A DNA stretch of 64,000 nt from Alteromonas_E sp965248545. GTDB lineage: Bacteria > Pseudomonadota > Gammaproteobacteria > Enterobacterales > Alteromonadaceae. The notes beneath the pieces were generated by a model, which saw only the letters and a list, made by a program, of their open reading frames with translations, had not been told where the DNA came from and did not search any database. Position numbers and translations under genes: made by a program. This document shows, one piece after another, positions 7,687 through 16,767 of the stretch; within the stretch, counting starts at the first letter, position 1, and each line of letters begins with the position of its first letter. The DNA lies in NCBI GenBank assembly GCA_965248545.1, contig OZ252110.1, positions 1,240,001 to 1,304,000 on the forward strand, given 5' to 3'.

Positions 7687-8973
7687 ATGATAAAAACCAA
7701 GTTAACTTCAGCGTGCTTTGGCTTAATTGCAGCCGTAAGCGCTCATGCTTCTCCAGTACCTGAGTCCCTTTTCGCTGGCTTACCAGACGATGTGACACCT
7801 GCGCTTAGCGCCAGCGGTACTTACGCTGTTGGCGTTCAAACACACTCTGTATCCAACCCTCAGTCTTTTAACCCTTTGGCGCCCTCGCCAGAGGGACGGG
7901 AGCTGCAGTTTGAAGTTTGGTACCCAGCCCTCAAAAACAGTGGCGAGAAGGCAACTTATCTGAACCAAACGCGTTCTGGTATTCCCTTTGCTATTCAGGG
8001 AGAAGCATTTCGTGACGCCTCCGCAAATAAAAGTGGAGAACGTTATCCAGTGGTCGTCCTTTCGCATGGCTATACGGGTTACCGAACCATCATGTTCCAT
8101 CTGGGCGAACATCTCGCTTCGCATGGTTACCTCGTGGTTGGGATCGATCATACCGATTCAAGAAATGAAGATATCAATTTTGCCAGTGCTCCATTTGCCG
8201 GCTTTGTTAGCACACTTGTCAATCGTGCTAAGGATCAGCAATTTGCACTGGATTGGGTTACTCAAAGCTCAGCCTATGCTGACATAGCGAGCAATGAGGT
8301 TGCGGGCGTCATCGGATACTCAATGGGGGGCTATGGCGCCATTAATACCATCGGCGGTTGTTATGGCTTCACTCCCGCGCATATTGCTGCAATCTCGGGC
8401 AATGATGACACTGCCGCCAATACGCAATTGGCCGATCTCATTAATCAATGTGCCGCTGGCAGAGAGCAAGGTGCAGACCCTCGCTGGCAAGCGGCTATGC
8501 TATTGGCGCCTTGGGGCGGCAATCACCAAGTGTTTACCTCAGCATCATTGGCACAAATAAAAGTACCCAGCTTGTATGTGAGTGGTAGCTTGGACGATAT
8601 ATCTGGATACGATGGCATTCGTTGGTTGTACGAACAACATCAAAACGAACACACACGGCTTCTGACATTTGAAAATGCGCGGCACAATATCGGCCCACAT
8701 CCATCGCCATCAGTAGCCAAAAATGCCGAGATCGATATCGGTCATTATCATGACGCCAGCTGGGACGCTGAAGTCGTCGCCGCAGTCAATCAACATTTTG
8801 CTTTGGCGATGATGGACTGCTACTTAAAACAATCCGTTGAGGGCTGCCAATATTTAAGCGTCAGCGGCTCCTCCAACCAAAAGGCTGCAAATGGGAAAAC
8901 GCCGGAGCCCTGGATTGGCTTTGATCACCGCTACTCAACGGGTCTAATAATGGAGTCTCAAAGATCAGAGTAA
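7687..8973 (+). CDS. Secreted alpha/beta hydrolase, PAF-AH-like
   Basis: A 428-residue protein with a signal peptide (about residues 1-21, ending AHA) and the platelet-activating-factor acetylhydrolase/dienelactone-hydrolase type of alpha/beta fold. 'VVLSHGYTGYR' forms the oxyanion-hole loop and 'GYSMGGYG' holds the nucleophile Ser212. 'GSLDD' may supply the acid and 'ARHNIGPH' the His. Predicted to hydrolyse an ester or lipid in the periplasm or outside the cell; the substrate is unknown. An acetyl-esterase role on acetylated galactans would suit the context but is conjecture. The gene is convergent with galK. Confidence 0.78.
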   Translation: MIKTKLTSACFGLIAAVSAHASPVPESLFAGLPDDVTPALSASGTYAVGVQTHSVSNPQSFNPLAPSPEGRELQFEVWYPALKNSGEKATYLNQTRSGIPFAIQGEAFRDASANKSGERYPVVVLSHGYTGYRTIMFHLGEHLASHGYLVVGIDHTDSRNEDINFASAPFAGFVSTLVNRAKDQQFALDWVTQSSAYADIASNEVAGVIGYSMGGYGAINTIGGCYGFTPAHIAAISGNDDTAANTQLADLINQCAAGREQGADPRWQAAMLLAPWGGNHQVFTSASLAQIKVPSLYVSGSLDDISGYDGIRWLYEQHQNEHTRLLTFENARHNIGPHPSPSVAKNAEIDIGHYHDASWDAEVVAAVNQHFALAMMDCYLKQSVEGCQYLSVSGSSNQKAANGKTPEPWIGFDHRYSTGLIMESQRSE

Positions 8974-8990
8974 GCGGGCTTTAGACCCCT

Positions 8991-10139
8991 TTAAAGGACC
9001 TTTATGCTGAGCCCTTCTGAGGGCTCACATATCAGGATATCAGCGGTAAGAGAAAACCGTTGGGTGTAGTGCTTTTCGACCGCTTGGATAACGCTTTGCA
9101 CATCACTTTTATCGCACAAACAAACCACTGCGCCACCAAAGCCACCACCGGTTTGTCTGCATGCACCGCGCCCAGCTAATGCTTCATTGCAGATATCGAC
9201 CAGCCCGTCTGTGGCGGATACCGTAATCTCGAAATCGTGGCGCAATGAAAGGTGGGCCTCATGCATAATCGCGTACAGTGCATCGAGATCGTGTTGTTGT
9301 AATGCCTTCACCGAGTCTAGTACGCGCTGGTTTTCGGTGATGACGTGTTTGGCACGTCGAAACACGACGTCGGATAGCTGTTCTCTGACGCTTTCAAGCA
9401 ACGTTAAGGAAGCATGTCTTAGACTCGACACCCCCATGACTGACGCCGCTAATTCACATGCTAGCCGACGCTCATTGTACTCGCTGTCAGCCAGTTTTCT
9501 TGGGTAATTTGAGTTGATCACCAGAAGAGCGAGGCTATCAGGAATCGCAACACTTTGGGTTGAAAGATCAAGGCAATCAATCATTAACGCTGCACTCGCA
9601 TGCGCTTTGGCGGAAATCAGTTGGTCCATGATGCCGCATTGACAATCAATAAAATTGTTTTCGGCGCGCTGACCGTAACGCGCGATTTGAGCATTACTTA
9701 AATTGAGTTGATTTGCATAACTAAACAGCCCACCGATCGCAACTTCCAAGGCAGCAGAGCTAGACAAACCACTCCCTTGCGGTACATCACTGGTAATGGC
9801 GATGTTCATACCACGTATATCATGCCCATCCGTTTTCAGTTCATTGACGACTCCACGCAGGTAGTCACCCCAAGCCCACTGTCCATGTTCAATCGGAGCG
9901 CTCAGGTCGAACGACTCCAACGCATCAGGATACTGCAGTGATATCGCACACACTTTCGAATCCGTCCTCGGTGCTGCCAAGATCGTAGTCTTGTATTGCA
10001 GCGCACATGGCAACACAAAGCCTTCGTTGTAATCGGTATGTTCGCCGATCAAGTTGACCCGACCTGGTGCCATTACACTGATACTCGGTGAACAGTTAAA
10101 TTGAGCAACAAATGCTGCTGTGAGTTCAGCTGGAGCCAT
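8991..10139 (-). CDS. galK: Galactokinase
   Basis: Phosphorylates alpha-D-galactose at C1 with ATP, the first committed Leloir step; GHMP kinase family, cytoplasmic. Motif 1 'PGRVNLIGEHTDYNEGFVLP' near residue 25 is the galactokinase signature. 'PQGSGLSSSAALEVA' near 125 is the ATP-binding GHMP loop, and 'GGGFGGAVVCL' near 335 is motif 3. Length, about 382, matches the E. coli enzyme. The frame could open at a TTG at 10142, but the ATG at 10139 overlaps the galT stop as TGATG, indicating translational coupling. It is the second gene of galT-galK. Confidence 0.96.
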   Translation of the reverse strand: MAPAELTAAFVAQFNCSPSISVMAPGRVNLIGEHTDYNEGFVLPCALQYKTTILAAPRTDSKVCAISLQYPDALESFDLSAPIEHGQWAWGDYLRGVVNELKTDGHDIRGMNIAITSDVPQGSGLSSSAALEVAIGGLFSYANQLNLSNAQIARYGQRAENNFIDCQCGIMDQLISAKAHASAALMIDCLDLSTQSVAIPDSLALLVINSNYPRKLADSEYNERRLACELAASVMGVSSLRHASLTLLESVREQLSDVVFRRAKHVITENQRVLDSVKALQQHDLDALYAIMHEAHLSLRHDFEITVSATDGLVDICNEALAGRGACRQTGGGFGGAVVCLCDKSDVQSVIQAVEKHYTQRFSLTADILICEPSEGLSIKVL

Positions 10140-11173
10140 CAATTTTGTCCTTCCATATAATGCACATCACTGCACTGTCGAATAATATCCGCAGCAAGTT
10201 CAGGAGTTAAATCGCGTTGGCTTTCAGCTAGCATCTCATATCCAACCATGTGCTTTTTCACTGTTGAGCTGCGCAGCAGAGGAGGATAAAAGTGCGCATG
10301 AAGTGTCCAATGCCGACCATCTTCCATTTGACTCGGTTTGTTATGCCAGCCCATCGAATACGGAAAACTGCAATTGAAAATATTATCGTAGCGAATCGTC
10401 AATTGACGCATGATTTCAGCGAGTGACTGCGCTTGCGTGTCTGACACCTGATTGAAGTCCGCAACGTGTTGACGACAGACAAGTAGTGTTTCAAATGGCC
10501 ATTTAGCCCAATATGGTACTACTACTAACCAATCATCATTGGCTAATACAACGCGTTCCCCCAATGCAATTTCAGATTCTGCATAATCAACCAACATAGG
10601 GGATTGGTGCTTGTCAAAGTACGCCTTTAGATTTTGATCTTCGCGTTCAATTTCGGTCGAAATATGATGATGAGCCCAAACCTGACCATGTGGATGAGGC
10701 TGTGAGCAGCCCATAATTTCACCCTTGTTCTCAAACAAATGAACGCATGAGAATCGTTGACTTAGTTCCAGATATTGCGTGCGCCAAACATTGACAACGT
10801 CACGCATTTCTCCAACCGACAGCTGAGCCAGTGATTTGTTGTGCGCTGGCGAAAAGCATATCACCCTAGCTAACCCCTGAGCTGCCTCTTGGGTAAATAA
10901 GTCAGAGTCTACGGAATCATTTGTTTGAATTTCTGTTAAAGCCGCAAAGTCATTGTCGAAAACAAACGTCGTTGCATACTGAGGGTTCTGCTCGCCATTC
11001 GCGCGCATGTTGCCTGCGCAGAGAGGGCACGACTCATCGTGAACGGGTAGCGCACGCTCATTGACCTTCTCGACCGCACCAGACCAAGGACGATTATTGC
11101 GATGTGGAGAAACCAACACCCATTCGCCCGTCAGTGGATTTTTGCGCCTAAATGCAGAATTAGCGTTACTCAT
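10139..11173 (-). CDS. galT: Galactose-1-phosphate uridylyltransferase
   Basis: Transfers UMP from UDP-glucose to galactose-1-phosphate, giving UDP-galactose and glucose-1-phosphate. The protein has 344 residues. 'CSQPHPHGQVWA' near residue 155 holds the His-Pro-His catalytic triad with the uridylylated His. 'CPLCAGN' near 50 supplies Zn-binding cysteines and 'LHAHFYPPLLRS' near 295 is the second metal site. It leads the galT-galK operon and shares its upstream region, which contains GalR-type box C, with the divergent TonB receptor gene. The UDP-galactose 4-epimerase that closes the cycle is not in this window. Confidence 0.96.
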   Translation of the reverse strand: MSNANSAFRRKNPLTGEWVLVSPHRNNRPWSGAVEKVNERALPVHDESCPLCAGNMRANGEQNPQYATTFVFDNDFAALTEIQTNDSVDSDLFTQEAAQGLARVICFSPAHNKSLAQLSVGEMRDVVNVWRTQYLELSQRFSCVHLFENKGEIMGCSQPHPHGQVWAHHHISTEIEREDQNLKAYFDKHQSPMLVDYAESEIALGERVVLANDDWLVVVPYWAKWPFETLLVCRQHVADFNQVSDTQAQSLAEIMRQLTIRYDNIFNCSFPYSMGWHNKPSQMEDGRHWTLHAHFYPPLLRSSTVKKHMVGYEMLAESQRDLTPELAADIIRQCSDVHYMEGQN

Positions 11174-11522
11174 TTTTTCCGACAGTATCTAAATCTATTA
11201 TTTGTATGATAAATTAAGTTTTAGCATTTCAGAAGCTTTATTGCTTAAAAATAACATATCTATATGTTTTATATAGCTTTTAATAACCGCGCCATACTTT
11301 TACAGCCCCCCACACCCCCATAAAGGTAAGCGTTTAACCCATTATAATTAAAGGGATTGAAAGGTTTTATGGAGGATTTTGTAAATATAATGTTGATTTT
11401 TTCTACGATTCAGTAAAAAATACCGCAATTGTATTATAAATAGGTCAAGTCGAATGTCGGCATTGGACGATGCCAGACTTTTCTACTAATACCTTTCGTT
11501 AGAGGGCAAACAGGGGACACAC
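11174..11522. other. Divergent galT/TonB receptor control region
   Basis: A 349-bp AT-rich region between divergent genes. It holds GalR-type box C at 11324-11339 and a C-rich run at 11305-11319. I see no other clear element and cannot place either promoter with confidence. Confidence 0.6.
11324..11339. promoter_or_regulatory. GalR/LacI-type operator box C
   Basis: AGGTAAGCGTTTAACC, centred on CG, shares the pattern GGwAArCGyWTA with boxes A and B. Positioned between galT and the TonB receptor gene, it could control both directions. Confidence 0.55.
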
Positions 11523-14285
11523 ATGAAAGCCAAACACAATCCACTAATGAGGAAGTACAGTGCTGTTGCAGCTGCAGTAGCGGGCGCACTGATCGCATCG
11601 CCGACAGCGTTAGCTCAAGAAGCAACTGCCGACGAAAACTTTGAGGTCATTCAAGTAACTGGCCTTAGAAATAGTATTAAAGCCTCAATGGCTGATAAGA
11701 AAACCTCTAACCTTGTCTCTGATGGTATTAAGGCTGAGGACCTAGGTAAATTTCCAGACTTGAATGTCGCCGAATCGCTTCAACGCATCACGGGTGTTGC
11801 AATCGACCGTGACGGCGGTGAAGGTCAAGCAGTAACGATTCGCGGTTTTGGCCCAGAATTTAATACTGTCCTCGTGAACGGCAGACAGCTTGCTTCTGAA
11901 ACGCAAGGTCGTGAATTTAACTTTGACTCTTTGTCAGCTGACCAAATCGTAGGAGCTGATGTTTTTAAAACGTCTTCAGCAACTATGCAGGAAGGTGGCA
12001 TTGGCGGTACTGTGAGTCTGATAACAGCTAGACCTTTCGATTATGAAGGATTCACTGCACTAGCATCCGTCAAGGGTGTGTATGAAAGCCTATCGGAAGA
12101 GACTTCACCAGCATTTTCTGGATTAGTCAGTAATACTTTCAACGATGGCACAGTAGGTGTGCTATTGGCCGTGTCTCACCAAGAACGCGATGTTCAGATC
12201 AACCGCATTCAAACCGCAGGTTGGCGTCCGGGTCAAACTATTCAAAACGCTTCTGGCGTGCTGTTTGAGAACGCTTACATCCCACGTAACTGGGACCAAA
12301 TTGTCGACGAACAAGAGCGCACGCGCACTAACGCTAACTTGGTTCTACAATTCGCTCCATCGGAAGACATTACCATCACGGCTGATGGTTTCATGAGTAA
12401 ATTTGAAGTGGATTCATTGGTAACGGACTTAGCATCTTGGTTCGAACCTGACCGTGTCGGCTCAGGTCAAATCAACGAAGATACTCGTACCTTGATTCAG
12501 TTTACTCAAGAAATCGGTAACTTCCCTGTGGGTGGTTCAGGTAACCCTGCGACTGACTTCGTGTCGCATACGCGGAACTCTCGTGATATCAGCAACCACG
12601 GTTTTGGCTTGAACGTCGATTGGATGATCAACGATGCATTGTCAGCAGAATTTGATATCAACACATCAGAAGCAGAGAATGATCGAGCCGGTAAAGATCG
12701 CTTTAATGTTGTGGGTATCATCAACAACTATGCATTTGATGGCACAGGTGGCTTGCCAACCGTAACCCATGATGGTTTTGGTAATGGCAATCTCCCAGAT
12801 GCCAGTCTCTCTCGTCTGCACTACAATGAGAAAGGCAACCAACCTTCGTTTGAAGATAAGATCACAGAAGCAAAAGCTGACTTTACCTACACGCCAGATA
12901 GTGACGTATTTACACAAGCTCGATTTGGCGCGTATTTACAAGATCGCGAAAAGAACGCATTCCAGATTTTTGGTAACCAGTGTGCGTTCTGTGGTTATGG
13001 AACGGCCGCACCGAATGACATTATCAACTTCCGCCCATTCACAGCGGAAAACTTCTTCCCTGGCTTAATTGATACCTTCTACACCTATGACGGTGATGCG
13101 ATGGTGCAATATCTTGCAGATCAAGGCGTTCCAATCACGCCAACGCTGCAAGGAAACCGCTATAAGGTAAACGAAGAGATCACCAGCCTATACATGGATT
13201 TCACCTTCGAACACGATTTCGGTGATATGCCAGTGATGGTAAACATTGGGGCGCGCTATTCAGAAACTGACATTGACGTAGAAGCGGCTCAAGCGTTCTT
13301 AACCGACGTAATTCCTACAACAGACTTAACCTTGTTCAGCAATGTGTTTGGTCCTGAGGAAGATATTGTCGAAGGAGGCAGCTACGCGAACTTGTTGCCG
13401 TCAGTGAACGTCAAGTTTGAACTCACAGACGATATGGTATTGCGCTTCGCAATGTATGACTCATTGACCCGTCCTACCATGAGTCAACTTTCGCCAGCGA
13501 CAACATTCAATGAACCACGTCGTCAAAACCTAACGGCTCAAGGTGGTAACCCCACACTTAAACCATTCACATCGGAAAACTGGGATATTTCCTACGAGTG
13601 GTACTACGCTGATACCAGTTTGTTGTCTGTCGCGGTATTCAATAAAGAAGTTGAAGACTTCATCATTTCATTGACTGGCCAAGAGCTTTACACCCTGTCT
13701 GATCGTGAAGGACAACCAGGAGCTCGTTGTAATCCAAGCAATTCGGCGCAGTGTGACGTAGACGCAGGTACCCTTGCGGACGAGCTTGTCGGTTTGCAAG
13801 AGACTTACACGGTAACACGTCCTCAAAATGGCGAATCAGCGCGCGTAACTGGCTATGAAATCGCGTGGACCCATGCATGGGAAAATGGCTTTGGTATTCA
13901 AGCTAATGCCACAATCGTAGACAGTGATATCGAAGTCGGTGCCGATCAAACGTTAACGTTTGCATTACCAGGCCTTGGTGATTCACAAAACCTTATCTTG
14001 TTCTACGAGAAAGACCAGTTCCAAGCGCGGATAGCGTACAACAACCGTGAAGCCTTCTTGCGTCAAATTGACAATGGATTCAACGGTGAGCCTATCAACA
14101 CACAGCGTTTTGGGCAGTGGGATATCAGCGCAAGTTATGAGATTGATGAAACCTTTACGGTATTCTTCGAAGGTATCAATATTACCGAAGAAGAGTTGAT
14201 CCAAACGGGTCGATTTGCTGACCAGACATACTCTGTGGAAGACAACGGCTCACGCTTTGCACTGGGTGTTCGAGCGAAGTTCTAA
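11523..14285 (+). CDS. TonB-dependent receptor, galactoside-linked
   Basis: An outer-membrane active transporter of 920 residues. It has a signal peptide (about 1-31, ending ALAQ) and a TonB-box-like 'FEVIQVTG' near residue 40. The plug domain follows ('ESLQRITGVAIDRDGGEGQAVTIRGF', 'NGRQLAS', 'GGIGGTVSLITARPFD'), then a long beta-barrel ending in Phe. This is the TonB-Xanth-Caul type that imports oligosaccharides in Alteromonadales. Two Cys pairs lie in barrel loops (about residues 484-487 and 730-740). Galactosides are the likely cargo given galT/galK, GH42 and GH36 around it; exact substrate is inferred. It opens the module halogenase-like/SapC/symporter. Confidence 0.92.
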   Translation: MKAKHNPLMRKYSAVAAAVAGALIASPTALAQEATADENFEVIQVTGLRNSIKASMADKKTSNLVSDGIKAEDLGKFPDLNVAESLQRITGVAIDRDGGEGQAVTIRGFGPEFNTVLVNGRQLASETQGREFNFDSLSADQIVGADVFKTSSATMQEGGIGGTVSLITARPFDYEGFTALASVKGVYESLSEETSPAFSGLVSNTFNDGTVGVLLAVSHQERDVQINRIQTAGWRPGQTIQNASGVLFENAYIPRNWDQIVDEQERTRTNANLVLQFAPSEDITITADGFMSKFEVDSLVTDLASWFEPDRVGSGQINEDTRTLIQFTQEIGNFPVGGSGNPATDFVSHTRNSRDISNHGFGLNVDWMINDALSAEFDINTSEAENDRAGKDRFNVVGIINNYAFDGTGGLPTVTHDGFGNGNLPDASLSRLHYNEKGNQPSFEDKITEAKADFTYTPDSDVFTQARFGAYLQDREKNAFQIFGNQCAFCGYGTAAPNDIINFRPFTAENFFPGLIDTFYTYDGDAMVQYLADQGVPITPTLQGNRYKVNEEITSLYMDFTFEHDFGDMPVMVNIGARYSETDIDVEAAQAFLTDVIPTTDLTLFSNVFGPEEDIVEGGSYANLLPSVNVKFELTDDMVLRFAMYDSLTRPTMSQLSPATTFNEPRRQNLTAQGGNPTLKPFTSENWDISYEWYYADTSLLSVAVFNKEVEDFIISLTGQELYTLSDREGQPGARCNPSNSAQCDVDAGTLADELVGLQETYTVTRPQNGESARVTGYEIAWTHAWENGFGIQANATIVDSDIEVGADQTLTFALPGLGDSQNLILFYEKDQFQARIAYNNREAFLRQIDNGFNGEPINTQRFGQWDISASYEIDETFTVFFEGINITEEELIQTGRFADQTYSVEDNGSRFALGVRAKF

Positions 14286-14322
14286 TCTCCCTTAACTGTG
14301 TCGGGCTTGCTTGGCATAGACG

Positions 14323-14356
14323 TAGTGGCGGTATCTCTCGCCGCCACTATTTTTAT
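14323..14356 (+). terminator. Rho-independent terminator after TonB receptor
   Basis: Stem TAGTGGCGG (14323-14331) with CCGCCACTA (14341-14349), a nine-base loop, then a T-rich tail. It probably attenuates rather than isolates, since the halogenase-like gene follows on the same strand. Confidence 0.75.
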
Positions 14357-14451
14357 TTTACAGTCAGTTGGAAAGCCTAAAGATAAGGCGCGTTTACAAA
14401 CATAAGTACACCTTTTATCTTTAAGTTTTTGGTCAACGTAACAAACAACAC

Positions 14452-15975
14452 ATGAGTGAACCTATCCAAAAAATTGCTATCGTTGGTGGAGGCACGGCCG
14501 GTTGGCTAGCGGCTGCCGTAATCGCGGCAAAACACAAACAAGCAATCACCCAAGACAAGACACTGTCGGTCACGCTTATTGAATCCAGTGATATTCCCAC
14601 CGTCGGTGTTGGTGAGGGTACTTGGCCCACCATGAAAAACACGTTGCGTGATATCGGCATCAAAGAAGCAGACTTATTTAAGCACTGCCATGCGGTTTTT
14701 AAACAAGGTGGTAAGTTTGTCGAATGGGTAAAAGGTACAGAGGATTTCTATTACCACCCGTTTACCGTGCCAATGGGCTATGGCCGGATGGATTTAGCTC
14801 CCTATGTCGACAACATCGAAGACTATGCGGTTCAAACCAACTTCCAACATCACGTGTGTGAGGCAGGCTTAGCTCCGCGTACCATCTCAGAAGCCGAATA
14901 TTCAGGTCAATGTAACTATGCTTACCACTTAGACGCGGGAGAATTCGCAGAACTACTCAAACACTATTGCAAAACCGAGCTCGGTGTTCAGCAAGTCATT
15001 GGGACCGTCGATAATGTGCAGCTTGCTGAAGATGGCAGTATCCACAGTGTTCACCTAGCGGACGCTGACTCAATCCACGCCAATCTTTTCATTGATTGCA
15101 CTGGATTTGCTTCATTGTTGCTTGGGAAAGCGCTCAATGTACCGTGGGTAAGCGCTGATCAATACTTATTCAATGACTCTGCATTAGCGGCTCATGTACC
15201 ATATGAATCCGCCAGTGATCCCATTGCGTCACACACTATTGCAACGGCTCAAAACGCTGGGTGGATATGGGATATTGGTCTAACCCATAGAAGAGGCGTG
15301 GGTCACGTCTATTCCAGTCAGTTTTTAAGTGATGACGAAGCAGAAGCGAACCTGCGTCGTTACATTGGTACCACAAGCAGTGACATCAGCGTCCGTAAAA
15401 TCTCCTTTCAGTCAGGTCATCGCGAATGGTTTTGGGAAAAGAACTGCGTCGCAATTGGGATGTCAGCGGGGTTCGTGGAGCCATTAGAAGCGACAGCCAT
15501 CATGTTGGTCGAAATGTCGTCGCGATTTGTTGCTGAAAACTTACCGCCAAACGATGCAATCATGCCAACGATTGCAAAGCGTTTTAACAAACAAATGCAG
15601 TATCGATGGACCCGAATCGTCGATTTCTTGAAGTTACATTATATGCTGACTCAACGCCCTGAACCTTATTGGCAAGCGCATGTTCAACCCGATTCAATAC
15701 CGGAAACCTTGCAGGAGGACCTTGCGGTGTGGGGCTTCAGAGGACCCACTCAGGCAGATTTTGACAGCGCCATAGAGCTCTTCCCGGCAGCCAGCTATCA
15801 GTATGTTTTATATGGCATGGGGTTCAAACCCAATTTTGCGATGCAGCCACATTTGTATGGACAACAACAACAAGCTGACCTCATCATGCAGAGGAATTTA
15901 AAAGTCACAGAACAGATGCTCAATACACTGCCTTCTCATCGTGACTATATCGAGCAATGGCTCGCAGCTAACTAG
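14452..15975 (+). CDS. Tryptophan-halogenase-like flavoprotein
   Basis: A 507-residue FAD-dependent protein of the PrnA/RebH superfamily. 'VGGGTAGWLAA' (residues 11-21) is the dinucleotide-binding GxGxxG. 'FKQGGKFVEW' (83-92) carries Lys84, which aligns by motif with the catalytic Lys79 of PrnA. 'GFVEPLEATAI' is the conserved segment near the isoalloxazine. However, the halogenase-specific WxWxIP motif reads W271-I-W273-D-I275-G276, with Gly in place of Pro. Members encoded beside TonB receptors and SapC are numerous in Alteromonadales, Caulobacterales and Xanthomonadales; their reaction is not established and tryptophan halogenation is unlikely. Followed 18 bases later by sapC. Confidence 0.88.
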   Translation: MSEPIQKIAIVGGGTAGWLAAAVIAAKHKQAITQDKTLSVTLIESSDIPTVGVGEGTWPTMKNTLRDIGIKEADLFKHCHAVFKQGGKFVEWVKGTEDFYYHPFTVPMGYGRMDLAPYVDNIEDYAVQTNFQHHVCEAGLAPRTISEAEYSGQCNYAYHLDAGEFAELLKHYCKTELGVQQVIGTVDNVQLAEDGSIHSVHLADADSIHANLFIDCTGFASLLLGKALNVPWVSADQYLFNDSALAAHVPYESASDPIASHTIATAQNAGWIWDIGLTHRRGVGHVYSSQFLSDDEAEANLRRYIGTTSSDISVRKISFQSGHREWFWEKNCVAIGMSAGFVEPLEATAIMLVEMSSRFVAENLPPNDAIMPTIAKRFNKQMQYRWTRIVDFLKLHYMLTQRPEPYWQAHVQPDSIPETLQEDLAVWGFRGPTQADFDSAIELFPAASYQYVLYGMGFKPNFAMQPHLYGQQQQADLIMQRNLKVTEQMLNTLPSHRDYIEQWLAAN

Positions 15976-15993
15976 ACTGGAATACAACTTAAA

Positions 15994-16758
15994 ATGCCTA
16001 CACTTACCGAACTTAAAAGTGCTGCACACAGCAACCTGAAAATTGCACCAAACGCGACAACTGATATCACCTCACGTCAACACATGTTGAGTGTTCAAGC
16101 GGCAGAACTCGCCAATGCCGCAACTTGTTTCCCGGTGTTAATCTCGCGTAACAGCCAGAATGGTCGACTTTCTATTTCGGCTTTGACCAGCTTCACTGCA
16201 GGACAAAATCTGTTTGTCAGTGAAACGGGTTGGGAACCGGTATTTCAACCGATTAGCGTGCAAACATTGCCCTTGTACCTAATGCAACTACCCAGTGATC
16301 CCAATCAGTTTACGGTTGGATTTGACGCGCAAAGCGGACACCTCTCGGAGCAGAGTGGAACCGCTCTTTTTGACGCGGAAGGGAAAGCGACGGCGACACT
16401 TACTGAGAAGAGCAAACTGCTCGAAACAGAACTCAATCATTACCGTCAAACCTTTGCTTTCTTAAATGCCCTCGAAGAGCATGGTTTACTTAAGCCAATC
16501 GATATTCAGGTGCAATTCCAAGATGGCCATACTAACGTCATTCAGGGCCTATATACGATCAATGAAGACAGCTTGCAAACAATGGATATTAGCGCTCTGG
16601 ACGGCTTGCGTAGCCAAGGGTATTTGATGCCAATTCACGCGTTGTTGATGTCGCTGTATCAAGTCAATGTACTGGTTAATCGACACAATGCTCGCCAACC
16701 AGAGCTACCCATCAAAGCAGTCAAAATTGAAGTCAGTAAAAACTTAACCAATAACTAG
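15994..16758 (+). CDS. SapC-family protein
   Basis: A 254-residue soluble protein without signal peptide, matching the SapC family by layout: an N-terminal 'ELANAATCFPVLIS' strand pair, a central 'LPLYLMQLP' strand, 'LFDAEGKATATL' and a C-terminal helix with 'LMPIHALLMSLYQVNVLVNRHN'. SapC was named from surface-layer protein loci, but in TonB-receptor loci its role is unknown. The invariable partnership with a halogenase-like flavoprotein and a receptor suggests that the three work on one task, possibly cofactor-linked modification or sensing of the imported sugar; this is conjecture. It is ten bases ahead of the symporter gene, in one operon. Confidence 0.85.
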   Translation: MPTLTELKSAAHSNLKIAPNATTDITSRQHMLSVQAAELANAATCFPVLISRNSQNGRLSISALTSFTAGQNLFVSETGWEPVFQPISVQTLPLYLMQLPSDPNQFTVGFDAQSGHLSEQSGTALFDAEGKATATLTEKSKLLETELNHYRQTFAFLNALEEHGLLKPIDIQVQFQDGHTNVIQGLYTINEDSLQTMDISALDGLRSQGYLMPIHALLMSLYQVNVLVNRHNARQPELPIKAVKIEVSKNLTNN

Positions 16759-16767
16759 AAGAGCGAT

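Noticed and set aside
14452..15975. Genuine tryptophan halogenase of a natural-product cluster
   Set aside because: WxWxIP is altered, no biosynthetic genes are near, and the operon is for sugar uptake.
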